46,855 bases of DNA from Calditrichota bacterium. GTDB lineage: Bacteria; Calditrichota; Calditrichia; RBG-13-44-9; J042. The stretch is from NCBI GenBank assembly GCA_013150955.1, contig JAADJD010000059.1, positions 1 to 46,855 on the forward strand, written 5' to 3'. Below the pieces are notes generated by a model, which saw only the letters and a list, made by a program, of their open reading frames with translations, did no database searches and had not been told where the DNA came from. A program made the translations under genes and the position numbers. Position 1 is the first letter of the stretch. Each line of letters begins with the position of its first letter. Below, one piece after another: positions 17,665 to 26,010 of this stretch.

Positions 17665-18288
17665 ATGGCATCGGAGCATGCAACCGGTGGGAAAACGGAC
17701 GTTTCCGTGGCAATCATTGCGGGGGGATTGAGCGAACGGTTTGGGCGCCCCAAAGCGCGTGCCCGGTTGCGGGGTCGGGAGCTTATTGACTGGGCACTGG
17801 AGCTGGCACGTCAGTTGAGTTCCCGGCCATTCATTGTTCATACCGAAGTGGATGATTTCTCCGACAAGCCCGTGCACCGGGTCGCCGATGTGGTACCCCG
17901 GTGTGGCCCTATTGGTGGGGTGTATACGGCGCTGGTACATTCGGAAAGGGATTGGGTTGCGCTGGTGCCCTGTGACGTGCCTCTGTTGCCTGTTTCGGTG
18001 TACCATTGCCTTCTGGAACAGTGTCCGGGAGATCGACCGACCGTGGCACAGTCGCACAAGGGACTGGAACCGCTGGTCAGCGTCTGGCCGGTTACCCTGA
18101 GGGAAGCGTTAAAAACCTGGATCGATCAGGGGCGCTACAGCCTGTGGCGATTTCTGCAACAGGTGGATGCCGTATCCGTTGCCGTACCGGAAGTGTTCGA
18201 CAATTACAATCCTTACTGGTTCTGGAATATCAATTTCCCGGAGGAATTGCGGGAGCTGGAGACCTATTTAACCCAAATAATGCACTGA
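17665..18288 (+). CDS. mobA: Molybdenum cofactor guanylyltransferase
   Basis: MobA attaches GMP to molybdopterin, giving the guanine dinucleotide form used by DMSO-reductase-family enzymes. The N-terminal nucleotide-binding motif IIAGGLSERFGRPKA, the later CGPIGGVY and the LVPCDVPLL motif are all present. ATG 17665 is chosen for its GAGG site 5 bases upstream; ATGs at 17650 and 17593 are in frame and possible. The last residues (TYLTQIMH) and the TGA stop are encoded inside a MITE-like repeat that begins at 18268, so the native C-terminus has been replaced or extended. It is the first gene of the cofactor locus, upstream of the riboswitch-controlled moaA. Confidence 0.85.
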   Translation: MASEHATGGKTDVSVAIIAGGLSERFGRPKARARLRGRELIDWALELARQLSSRPFIVHTEVDDFSDKPVHRVADVVPRCGPIGGVYTALVHSERDWVALVPCDVPLLPVSVYHCLLEQCPGDRPTVAQSHKGLEPLVSVWPVTLREALKTWIDQGRYSLWRFLQQVDAVSVAVPEVFDNYNPYWFWNINFPEELRELETYLTQIMH

Positions 18289-18441
18289 ACCACGAATCAC
18301 GCGAATTAATTCGAATAAAATCAACAAAATAGCGAATATATCCGGGAAAACATTTTCATCCAGATAGAATCAAGTGCATTTTATTGTTTTTATTGGTGTT
18401 CATTCGTGAAATTCGCGGTTCTAATGCATAATCTGGGTTTA
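18268..18441. repeat. MITE-like intergenic repeat, copy 4, overlapping mobA
   Basis: A near-complete copy from TTTAACCCAAATAATGCACT to GCATAATCTGGGTTTA, with good terminal inverted repeats. Its first 20 bases encode the end of mobA. The outward-facing right end lies about 60 bases before the moaA promoter. Confidence 0.88.
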
Positions 18442-18499
18442 AAGCACCGTCCGGGTTACAGGCAAGTGAAAAAGTGGCCTCTAAAAAATCAAAAAAATG

Positions 18500-18529
18500 T
18501 TGAAAAATTCCCTTTACCACCTGTATAAT
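18500..18529 (+). promoter_or_regulatory. Promoter of the riboswitch-moaA transcript
   Basis: TTGAAA (18500-18505), an 18-base spacer and a perfect TATAAT (18524-18529) lie about 25 bases before the first paired element of the Moco RNA. Confidence 0.6.
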
Positions 18530-18552
18530 AAAGAGCGATTAATGAACGGAAA

Positions 18553-18660
18553 CCGTAAACTCCGAGCCTGTTGGCCTAAGTCCCTGTGTAGGGATATGGC
18601 GGCAGGCCGATAGGGTAAAGCTGGAAACGGCTTTGCCTCCCGTGTTTGGAAAGGAGTTTC
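18553..18660 (+). promoter_or_regulatory. Moco riboswitch upstream of moaA
   Basis: This matches the molybdenum-cofactor RNA motif, including the conserved 3' block TTTGCCTCCCGTGTTTGGAAAGG that is also found (as CGCCTCCCGTATCTGGAAAGG) before E. coli moaA. Visible pairings are AAACTCC (18557-18563) with GGAGTTT (18653-18659), GCCTG with CAGGC, TCCC with GGGA around TGTGTA, and AAAGCTG with CGGCTTT closed by a GAAA tetraloop. The outer pairing covers GGAG, the ribosome binding site of moaA, so the folded form should block translation when cofactor is plentiful. The presence of the GAAA-capped stem favours molybdenum over the tungsten variant, by family knowledge. Confidence 0.88.
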
Positions 18661-18663
18661 GTT

Positions 18664-19683
18664 ATGCGTCCACAGCATGAGAAACCCACCTCTGAGCAGC
18701 CCCCAAAATTGATCGATAATTTTGGCCGGGTAATGAATTATTTGCGCCTGGCAGTAACCGATCGCTGCAATCTACGCTGCGTCTATTGCATGCCGGAGAA
18801 GGGCATCGACTGGATCCCCCGTGAGGAAATCCTCACCTACGAGGAAATGTACCGGGTGGTGCGATTGTTTGTGGAGATGGGCGTAACCAAGGTGCGCTTA
18901 ACCGGGGGCGAACCATTTTTACGCAAAGGTTTGATGGACTTCATTGCCTGGATCGGGGAATTGCCTCACCTGAAACGCATTCATGTGACCACCAACGGCG
19001 TGTTGACCGCACCCTTTGTCCCCCGATTGAAGGAAATTGGCATTGGCAGCATTAACCTGAGTCTGGATACGCTGCGCCCGGATAGATTCTTCCAGATCGC
19101 CCGCCGCAATGCCTTCCACGCGGTGATGGAGACCTTCCATCGCATTCTGGAATATGAGATCCCGTTGAAAGTGAACATGGTGGTGTACGAAGGCCTGAAT
19201 GAAGACGAAATCGTGCCGATCGCGCAACTGGCAGAAAATCATCCCATCGAAGTCCGCTTTATTGAACAGATGCCGTTTAACGGAAACGGGGGATTCCGTC
19301 ACATCCGTTTTTCCTGGAAGAAAATTCTGGAAACGCTGGAATCGGCCTTTCCGGGGATGGAACGGGTGGGAGATCATGCATCCACGGCCACGTTGTTTCG
19401 GGTACCGGGATTTCGCGGGCGGCTGGGCATTATTGGGGGGTATTCGCGGGTCTTTTGCGATTCCTGTAGTCGCATTCGGGTCACACCGCGGGGCATGATG
19501 AAAACCTGCCTGTACGATAACGGTGTACTGGATTTAAAGCGATTGATGCGTTCCGGGGCATCGGATGAGCAGATTAAACAGGCCATCCGGGAAAAGATCC
19601 TGGATCGCGCGGAAAACGGATTCGAAGCTGAGAAACGGGTCCGCCGTGTGAATGCCGATTCCATGGCCACCATCGGAGGGTGA
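18664..19683 (+). CDS. moaA: GTP 3',8-cyclase (radical SAM)
   Basis: MoaA makes 3',8-cyclo-GTP, the first committed intermediate of the cofactor. The radical SAM cluster CNLRCVYC (Cys35, Cys39, Cys42), the GGEPF motif, the C-terminal cluster FCDSCSRIRVTPRG with a later Cys in KTCLYD, and the final Gly-Gly needed for MoaC handover are all present. The start is ATG 18664 with AAGGAG 7 bases upstream, which is also the riboswitch 3' strand; a TTG frame extension upstream is not needed. The 339-residue length is normal. Genes for a molybdate transporter and moaCB follow with little or no gap, so the riboswitch probably affects the whole operon. Confidence 0.97.
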   Translation: MRPQHEKPTSEQPPKLIDNFGRVMNYLRLAVTDRCNLRCVYCMPEKGIDWIPREEILTYEEMYRVVRLFVEMGVTKVRLTGGEPFLRKGLMDFIAWIGELPHLKRIHVTTNGVLTAPFVPRLKEIGIGSINLSLDTLRPDRFFQIARRNAFHAVMETFHRILEYEIPLKVNMVVYEGLNEDEIVPIAQLAENHPIEVRFIEQMPFNGNGGFRHIRFSWKKILETLESAFPGMERVGDHASTATLFRVPGFRGRLGIIGGYSRVFCDSCSRIRVTPRGMMKTCLYDNGVLDLKRLMRSGASDEQIKQAIREKILDRAENGFEAEKRVRRVNADSMATIGG

Positions 19684-19697
19684 CAGGAGCATTGTCC

Positions 19698-20915
19698 ATG
19701 GCGCAGAAAAAACCGTTATATCTGGAAATTGAAACCTCACGATTGCGCAATACCTTCGGCTGGAGCGAATGGTCGGGCGCCGTTGGCGATCTGGGTACCC
19801 TGTTGCCGCTGGGATTTGCGCTGGTGGTGTTTAATGGGTTCCCACCGGAACGGTTGTTTTTCCTCTGGGGCGTGGTGTACATCCTCAGCGGCTGGTATTA
19901 CAAGGTGCCCGTTTCTGTGCAGCCACTGAAGGCCATGGCCGTTATCGCCATTAGCATGGGCTTTTCCACCGAATTGCTGGCCAGCACATCCTTTTTCTAC
20001 GGATTGCTGATGATTTTACTGGCATTGACCGGAATCATCCGCTGGCTGCAGAAGTGGTTTTCCCCGGCACTGGTGCGGGGCGTGCAGCTGGGCATCGGGT
20101 TGATTCTGGCTCAGAAAGCCGTTCAACTGGTGCTGGAAAAAGGATTGTTGTTACAACTCCCCCGTGCCCATCTGTTCCTGAGTGTGGGATTGCTGGTGGC
20201 CGTCTTGATGGTGCTCTGGGTGTTTCAATTCCGCAAGAAAATTCCGGTGGTGTTGATATTGATTGTCATTAGCGTTGCGGTGGTGGCCCTGTCGGGAGTA
20301 CGCCCCCATCCCGATCATCCGGGACATTCACCCGTGCAGCTAACCCTCCCTGAACTTTCCTTTCTCTGGATGGCCTTGATTTATCTGATGTTGCCGCAAC
20401 TGCCTTTGACGCTGGGGAATGCGGTATTTGCCGCTTCGGACGCCTGCCATGCCTTCTGGAAACAGCGTTCCCGCCGGGTGAATCCCACTCGCCTGGCCCT
20501 GTCCATCGGAATCAGTGATGCCGCCATCGGACTATTGGGGGGCTTCCCCATCTGTCACGGTGCTGGCGGCATTGGTGCCCATGCGCAATTCGGCGGAAAA
20601 ACCGGGGGCACCACCATCATCATGGGGGGGCTTCTGGTACTGGTGGCCTTGATTCCGTCCACGGCATCCCTGCTTTTTCTCATTCCGGTGCCCATTTTAA
20701 GCGCCATGCTGATCTTCGACAGCTGGCGGATGATGACCCTGATCCAGAAACTGTCCCATCGCCGGGAGATGGGAGTGGCCCTGGTGGTGGGACTGGTCTC
20801 CTTTTTGACCCGAAATCTATCCATCGCGTTGCTTATTGGATTTGTTCTGGAACGGGCCTGGAATTATTACGCAAAACGTGTATCCATTGTAAGCCAGGAG
20901 AGCCATCATGATTGA
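19698..20915 (+). CDS. MOT1-family molybdate transporter
   Basis: The 405-residue membrane protein has about ten helices and two copies of the MOT1 signature: GAVGDLGTLLPLG near residue 30 and PICHGAGGIGAHAQFG near residue 290. The family is a SulP relative that carries molybdate with high affinity in plants and algae and occurs in many bacteria. ATG 19698 has AGGAG 8 bases upstream, 14 bases after moaA; an in-frame GTG at 19680 is less likely. Its position between moaA and moaCB supports molybdate, rather than sulphate, as substrate. No modABC genes are in the window. Confidence 0.88.
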   Translation: MAQKKPLYLEIETSRLRNTFGWSEWSGAVGDLGTLLPLGFALVVFNGFPPERLFFLWGVVYILSGWYYKVPVSVQPLKAMAVIAISMGFSTELLASTSFFYGLLMILLALTGIIRWLQKWFSPALVRGVQLGIGLILAQKAVQLVLEKGLLLQLPRAHLFLSVGLLVAVLMVLWVFQFRKKIPVVLILIVISVAVVALSGVRPHPDHPGHSPVQLTLPELSFLWMALIYLMLPQLPLTLGNAVFAASDACHAFWKQRSRRVNPTRLALSIGISDAAIGLLGGFPICHGAGGIGAHAQFGGKTGGTTIIMGGLLVLVALIPSTASLLFLIPVPILSAMLIFDSWRMMTLIQKLSHRREMGVALVVGLVSFLTRNLSIALLIGFVLERAWNYYAKRVSIVSQESHHD

Positions 20916-21852
20916 CGTCAGTCCAAAGTTTCATACCTTGCGATATGCTCTGGCAAAGGGCAGTCTGTATGCCCGGCCGGAAACCCTGGAGCGCGTGCGC
21001 CAGAATGATGTTCCCAAAGGAAATGTGCTGGAAGTGGCTCGTGCTGCGGGCATTGCGGCTGCAAAACGGACGTCGGACTGGCTCGTCTTTTGCCACCCCA
21101 TTCCGCTGGATTGGGTGGAAGTGCAGGTGGAGGTACAGGAAGATTGTCTGAAAATTCTTGCCGAAGCCCGCTCGGTGTGGAAGACCGGGGTGGAGATGGA
21201 AGCCTTAACCGCGGTGACCGCAGCGTTGTTAAATGCGTACGATATGCTCAAGCCGCTGGACGATCAGTTGAAAATTGGGGACATTCGTCTGGTGAAAAAA
21301 CGCGGTGGCAAAAGCGATTTTACTGATGCCTTTGCAGAACCGCTCAAAACAGGCGTGCTGGTGATTTCCACCTCCACGTTTGAGGGCAGCCGGGAAGACA
21401 AATCCGGTCGGGTGATCCAGGAATTTCTCAAGCAACAGCCGGTGAAGATGTGTGAATACCGGGTGGTTCCGGATGATGTGGATCAGATCGTGGCCACGTT
21501 AACCGAGTGGGTCGATCAGAAGGGGCTGGATTTAATCTTTACCACGGGAGGAACGGGACTGGGGCCTTATGATTTGACCCCGGAGGCTACCCGCCAGGTA
21601 ATCGAAAAGGAAGTTCCCGGAATTGCAGAGGCCATTCGCCGCCATGGCAAGGATCGGACACCCTATGCCATGCTTTCCCGCGAGGTGGTGGGAGTGCGTA
21701 AAAAAAGTTTGATTGTCAATTTGCCCGGAAGTTCCAAAGGCGCCCGCGAAAGTCTGGAGGCGCTGTTTCCGGGATTGCTGCACGCCTTCCCCATGCTGTG
21801 GGGAGGTGGACATGAGTCTCCGGGTGCGGCCACCCGACCAGAAAAACAATAA
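20908..21852 (+). CDS. moaCB: Bifunctional MoaC-MogA/MoaB fusion
   Basis: The first about 150 residues are MoaC, which rearranges cyclo-GTP to cyclic pyranopterin monophosphate: MIDVSPKF start, AKRT, FCHPIPL with the catalytic His, KTGVEMEALTAV and YDMLK with Asp and Lys. The usual KGDV motif is KGNV here. Residues about 155-300 are a MogA/MoaB-type molybdopterin adenylyltransferase with TTGGTGLGPYDLTPEAT and VNLPGSSKGARE. Such fusions are known. The gene overlaps the transporter by 8 bases and has AGGAG upstream. The fusion joins two non-consecutive steps of the pathway. Confidence 0.93.
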   Translation: MIDVSPKFHTLRYALAKGSLYARPETLERVRQNDVPKGNVLEVARAAGIAAAKRTSDWLVFCHPIPLDWVEVQVEVQEDCLKILAEARSVWKTGVEMEALTAVTAALLNAYDMLKPLDDQLKIGDIRLVKKRGGKSDFTDAFAEPLKTGVLVISTSTFEGSREDKSGRVIQEFLKQQPVKMCEYRVVPDDVDQIVATLTEWVDQKGLDLIFTTGGTGLGPYDLTPEATRQVIEKEVPGIAEAIRRHGKDRTPYAMLSREVVGVRKKSLIVNLPGSSKGARESLEALFPGLLHAFPMLWGGGHESPGAATRPEKQ

Positions 21853-21952
21853 CCGGTCATTGCATGGTGACGGGTAGTATCCGTGCTTCTCGGTCTTTGA
21901 TAGTAGCCCGTGATGACGTTAGTGAACAATGGATAAAGCAGGTTGGTAACCG

Positions 21953-23158
21953 ATGATCACCATTCAGGAAGCCTTGCAGATTATTCAGAAGCACGTTCCA
22001 CCCCGGCGGGTGGCGGAAGTGCCACTGGAGCAGGCGATGGGCCGGGTGCTGGCTGCAGATATTCACGCACCGGAACCCAGTCCCCGCTTTACCAATAGCG
22101 CCATGGACGGATTTGCGGTGCGCTGGGTGGATGTGCAGCAGGCCCGTCCGCAACAGCCAGTCGTACTGAAAATCGTCGGCGAAAGTCAGGCGGGATTCCC
22201 CTTTGCAGGTGTGGTTACCACGGGCACGGCGGTGCGGATTAATACCGGAGCAGTGATGCCGGTAGGGGCAGACACCGTTGTCCCGGTGGAGGATACCCGG
22301 GTAGAGGATGAACAGGTGTGGGTGCTGTCAGTCAACAAAAAAGGGCAGCACGTTCGATATGCCGGAGAAGAATTTAAAGCCGGTGAATTGTTGTTAACGG
22401 CCGGGGTAGAAATCACCCCCCGTCACATGGCATTGTTGGCTGCTCTGGGGGTGGCAACGGTGCCGGTTTACGCATCCCCGGAGGTGGCCATTCTGGTGAC
22501 CGGATCGGAGCTGGTGCCGTTTCAGGAATCGCCCGCACCGGGTCAGGTTCGGGAGTCCAATGGGCTGATGCTGCGGGCGCTGGTGAGTGCTTCCGGTGGC
22601 ACCGTGGTTTACCAGGCCATGGTTCCCGATGTGCTGGAAACCACCCAGCAGGAGATTGCCCGGGCAGCCGAAAAAGCCGATGTGTTGATTTTTTCCGGTG
22701 GCGTTTCTGTGGGGCCACATGATCACGTTAAAGAAGCCGCCCGTGCGGAAGGATTCACCCCCATCTTCTGGCGGGTGAAGCAAAAACCCGGAAAGCCCCT
22801 GTTCTTTGCCGCCCGGAAGGAAACGCTGCTGTTTGGCTTGCCGGGCAATCCGGTGTCTGCATTTATGGGATACAGCTATTACATTCATCCCGTGTTGCAG
22901 CAGATGAGTGGTCGGGAATTCCGCTGGAACCAGCGGCCCGGGCGATTGACTTCCCGGGTGGCCAATACGCTGGATCGAACCATATTCTTGCGGGTTCAAT
23001 TGGTGCACACGGACACCGGCTGGCAGGTGGTACCGTTGAAAAAACAGGGATCCCACATGCTGACCAGCATCGCCCATGCGGATGGATTCGTTGTGCTGGA
23101 ACCGGGCGTGACTCTGGAAGCCGGCGCAGAAGTGACCGTTTATATTTTCCCTCAATAA
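21953..23158 (+). CDS. moeA: Molybdopterin molybdenumtransferase
   Basis: MoeA inserts molybdate into adenylated molybdopterin. The 401-residue protein has the expected N-terminal region (RFTNSAMDGFAVR), the central MoCF-binding fold with ILVTGSELV and FSGGVSVGPHDHVK, and the LFGLPGNPVSAFMGY motif. The length is normal. It is 100 bases after moaCB with nothing notable between, and 42 bases before moaD. Confidence 0.96.
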   Translation: MITIQEALQIIQKHVPPRRVAEVPLEQAMGRVLAADIHAPEPSPRFTNSAMDGFAVRWVDVQQARPQQPVVLKIVGESQAGFPFAGVVTTGTAVRINTGAVMPVGADTVVPVEDTRVEDEQVWVLSVNKKGQHVRYAGEEFKAGELLLTAGVEITPRHMALLAALGVATVPVYASPEVAILVTGSELVPFQESPAPGQVRESNGLMLRALVSASGGTVVYQAMVPDVLETTQQEIARAAEKADVLIFSGGVSVGPHDHVKEAARAEGFTPIFWRVKQKPGKPLFFAARKETLLFGLPGNPVSAFMGYSYYIHPVLQQMSGREFRWNQRPGRLTSRVANTLDRTIFLRVQLVHTDTGWQVVPLKKQGSHMLTSIAHADGFVVLEPGVTLEAGAEVTVYIFPQ

Positions 23159-23200
23159 GTGGGAAGGGTATGGCATGAATAAAAGCGAGGAGATCGGGTT

Positions 23201-23449
23201 ATGATACGGGTGAAGGTGCGCTTTTTTGCCATGTTGCAGGAGGTCACCGGGGTGGAGGCCATCGAACTGGAGCTGCCCGAGGGCGCTACCGGTGCGGTGT
23301 TCTGGAAGCAGATCATTGCCCGTTATCCAGCACTGGAGGCCTACCGGCATCAGAGTCGTCTGGCCGTAAATCAGGAATATGTACCGGCGGAAGTCTCCCT
23401 GAAGGATGGAGATGAGGTGAGCATCATTCCGCCGGTGAGTGGAGGGTGA
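23201..23449 (+). CDS. moaD: Molybdopterin synthase small subunit
   Basis: The 82-residue ubiquitin-like protein starts MIRVKVRFFAMLQEVTG and ends in VSGG; the C-terminal Gly-Gly is adenylated by MoeB and then becomes the thiocarboxylate sulphur donor. GAGGAG lies 8 bases before the ATG. It is separated from moaE by a MITE-like repeat that has split the usual moaD-moaE neighbours. Confidence 0.93.
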   Translation: MIRVKVRFFAMLQEVTGVEAIELELPEGATGAVFWKQIIARYPALEAYRHQSRLAVNQEYVPAEVSLKDGDEVSIIPPVSGG

Positions 23450-23468
23450 TGGCAAAATCGGATCAATG

Positions 23469-23632
23469 ATCTCAGATTATGCATTAGACCACGAATTGCA
23501 CGAATGAAGACTAATTAATAAAACGCATTGGATTATATCTGGATGAAAATTCGTTTCGAGGTTTTTTCGCGATTTTGTTGACATTTTTTGGATTCATTCG
23601 CGTGATTCGCAGTTTAGTGCATGATTTGGGAT
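23469..23632. repeat. MITE-like intergenic repeat, copy 5, between moaD and moaE
   Basis: Runs from TCTCAGATTATGCATTAG to GCATGATTTGGGATGA, in the same orientation as copy 1. It begins about 20 bases after the moaD stop and ends 26 bases before the moaE start. Confidence 0.85.
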
Positions 23633-23658
23633 GATCTGAAAACGGAGACGAGGACGCC

Positions 23659-24090
23659 ATGATTCAAACAGACCATTACTGGGTAGCGGTGGTCAGCGAA
23701 CCTCTGGAACTGCTGCCACTGTATCAGTTTGTACTGGCGGAAAATTGTGGAGCCGTGGATATTTTTGTGGGAACGGTGCGCAACCATGCCGCCGGTCGGG
23801 CGGTGGCCCGCCTGGAATATCACGGGTACCCGGAAATGGGGGAGAAGGTGCTGGAACAGATTGCCCGGCGCACCCGGGAACGCTGGAATGTCCATCGCAT
23901 TGCCGTTTTTCATCGGATTGGATTGCTGGAGCTCACCGAAGCCAGCGTCATCATTGTGGTGTCCAGTCCCCACCGTGCCGAAGCCTTCGAAGCCTGCCGC
24001 TTTATCATCGAAGAGATTAAAAAAGATCTGCCCGTGTGGAAGAAAGAGCATTTCGTGGATGGCCAATCCGAGTGGAAAAGCGGATCGTGA
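23659..24090 (+). CDS. moaE: Molybdopterin synthase large subunit
   Basis: The 143-residue protein has the MoaE hallmarks: GAVDIFVGTVRNHAAGRAV, LEYHGYPEM, HRIGLLELTEASVIIVVSSPHRAEAF, and the C-terminal PVWKKE with the active-site Lys residues. It joins MoaD in converting cyclic pyranopterin monophosphate to molybdopterin. GAGGA lies 4 bases before the ATG. It is the last plus-strand gene of the cofactor locus. Confidence 0.95.
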   Translation: MIQTDHYWVAVVSEPLELLPLYQFVLAENCGAVDIFVGTVRNHAAGRAVARLEYHGYPEMGEKVLEQIARRTRERWNVHRIAVFHRIGLLELTEASVIIVVSSPHRAEAFEACRFIIEEIKKDLPVWKKEHFVDGQSEWKSGS

Positions 24091-24131
24091 CAGCCTCCAA
24101 TGACGCCTTATAACGCGAATGGCACGATAAG

Positions 24132-24327
24132 GATTTAATCCACGAATGACGCGAATAAACCCAAATAATGCGTTAAACGCGAATCACACGAATGAATCCT
24201 GAAAATATCAACAAAATAGCGATTAAATCCCGGAATAAATTTTTAATCTGGATATAATCAAACGGATTTTATTATTTTTGTTCGCGTTAATTCGTGTCAT
24301 TCGTAGGCTAATGCATAAACGGAGTTT
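24132..24327. repeat. MITE-like repeats, copy 6 with an extra partial end
   Basis: A partial end (TTAATCCACGAATGACGCGAA) is followed at about 24158 by a fuller copy starting AACCCAAATAATGCGTTAAA and ending GTAGGCTAATGCATAAACGG. The orientation is that of copy 2. It lies between the convergent moaE and moeB genes. Confidence 0.8.
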
Positions 24328-24359
24328 GTCCGGAAAACGTTGGTCAAAGGAGATGCCGG

Positions 24360-25520
24360 TTAATACACCGGCCAGTCCGGGCGAAAGCGTTGAATGTAGG
24401 CCAGTACGCCACCTTTTAGATTGAACACGTTGCCATATCCCCACTGCTCCCGTAATTGCTTAACCACCCGGGCGCTGCGCACGCCGGATCGACAGTACAA
24501 TACCACCGGAATGTCCCTGCGGATATGCGCCACCCGCTGAGGAATCTCCCCCTCCGGGATCAATTCACCGCCAAGGGAGACGATTTCCTGTTCGAAAGGC
24601 TGGCGCACGTCAATGAGCTGGAACGGTTTCCCCTCCGAGCGCCACTGTTCAAATTTCTCGACGCTGATTTCGGGGATTGGCTCTGGCCGTCCTGCCTGTT
24701 GACAGAACCAATCATAGTCGATCAATGACTGGATCGTTGGGTGGGTGCCCGTGAGCGGATTGGCCGGGTCGGGGCGAAAGCGAATGGTTTGAAACTGCAT
24801 GGTCTTGGCATCCAGCATCAGCAGTTTACCCGATAGCGGTTCCCCGACACCGGTAATGATTTTCAGCACCTCGGTGGCCTGCAGGGCACCAATAATTCCC
24901 GGCAATACGCCAAGGACACCCCCTTCGGCACAGCTGGGTACCAGCTCTGGCGGTGGCGGTTCTGGAAACAGATCGCGGTAGTTGGGCCCAAATTGCCCGT
25001 TCGCCTCTTTCAAGTTAAAAACCGATACCTGCCCTTCAAAACGGTAAATGGCCCCGTAAACGTCCGGTTTCCGGGAGAGGACACAGGCATCGTTTATGAG
25101 ATAGCGGGTGGGAAAATTGTCGGTGGCATCGACAATCACATCGTAATCGGAAAAGAGGGACAGCGCATTTTCGGAGGACAATCGTTGTGGATGCGGTACG
25201 ATGGTCACATGGGTATTCATCGCTGAGAGCTTTCGCGCAGCCACATCCGCTTTGGGTTGCCCCACGTCGTCTTCTGTGTAAAGGATTTGTCGTTGCAGGT
25301 TGGTCATGTCTACCCGATCGTCATCGACCACACCGATGGTTCCCACTCCCGCCGCAGTCAGGTAAAGCAGCACCGGACAACCCAGTCCACCCGCGCCCAC
25401 CACCAGAACCCGGGCCGATCGAATTTTTTGCTGGCCTTCCAGCCCGATCTCCGGCAATACAAAATGGCGGCTATAGCGGGCCAGTTCTCCGGCCGAAAAA
25501 GGGCGTTTCTGCTTTCCCAT
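24360..25520 (-). CDS. moeB: MoeB/ThiF-type adenylyltransferase with C-terminal rhodanese domain
   Basis: The 386-residue protein activates the MoaD C-terminus with ATP; the rhodanese part (about 285-386, with active-site Cys343 in LYCRSGVRSA) can supply sulphur. The same architecture occurs in human MOCS3. The E1-like part has VVGAGGLGCPV, DDDRVDMTNLQRQ, DATDNF and a candidate catalytic Cys197 in VPSCAEGG. The two CXXC pairs that bind zinc in E. coli MoeB are absent: the first site reads GPNYRDLF instead of GPCYRCLF, and the second has no Cys near residue 252. GGGAG 4 bases before the ATG supports the start. It is convergent to moaE. Confidence 0.92.
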   Translation of the reverse strand: MGKQKRPFSAGELARYSRHFVLPEIGLEGQQKIRSARVLVVGAGGLGCPVLLYLTAAGVGTIGVVDDDRVDMTNLQRQILYTEDDVGQPKADVAARKLSAMNTHVTIVPHPQRLSSENALSLFSDYDVIVDATDNFPTRYLINDACVLSRKPDVYGAIYRFEGQVSVFNLKEANGQFGPNYRDLFPEPPPPELVPSCAEGGVLGVLPGIIGALQATEVLKIITGVGEPLSGKLLMLDAKTMQFQTIRFRPDPANPLTGTHPTIQSLIDYDWFCQQAGRPEPIPEISVEKFEQWRSEGKPFQLIDVRQPFEQEIVSLGGELIPEGEIPQRVAHIRRDIPVVLYCRSGVRSARVVKQLREQWGYGNVFNLKGGVLAYIQRFRPDWPVY

Positions 25521-25567
25521 GCGTCTCCCATTTCTTTTTTTAAAATATAGCGATTTTGGTACCCATC

Positions 25568-25608
25568 AGAAATCGAAAATCGAAAACGAAGATCGAAAAT
25601 CGAAGATC
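25568..25608. repeat. Short degenerate AAATCGAA tandem repeat
   Basis: About five imperfect units of AAATCGAA/GAAGATCG lie upstream of the moeB start. The next 140 bases up to the MITE-like copy at 25745 hold nothing I can recognise. Confidence 0.5.
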
Positions 25609-25744
25609 GGTGATTGGGAAACGGGAGAGAGGTGAGTGATGGGATGATTGATCGGCAGATGGATGGATACAGAATTTTATGAAATACCTGTTCATGTGTT
25701 ACGCATCCGGAGATCCCTTGTCCGGGGTATGGCCTCGCATTCGT

Positions 25745-25917
25745 TTATCCCAACTAAAGTATTAAACCCCGAATCATGCGAATGAATTCGAAAAAAATCA
25801 ACAAAATAGCGAATATATCCGGGAAAACATTTTCATCCACATAGAATCCAGTGTATTTTATTATTTTTATTAGTGTTCATTCGTGTCATTCGTGGTCTAA
25901 TGTATAATCTGGGTTTA
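25745..25917. repeat. MITE-like intergenic repeat, copy 7
   Basis: Runs from TTATCCCAACTAAAGTATTA to GTATAATCTGGGTTTA with good right-end and diverged left-end inverted repeats, orientation as copy 2. This uninterrupted copy shows what the locus at 36192 looked like before it was interrupted. Confidence 0.88.
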
Positions 25918-26010
25918 TTCCAACCTCAGTCCGCATCGGGCTTATGAAAATCATTTTTTTAAAGGGGCTTTCCGTGTAAATTGCAGACGTCTGGACGGGA
26001 AGAGCGATCA

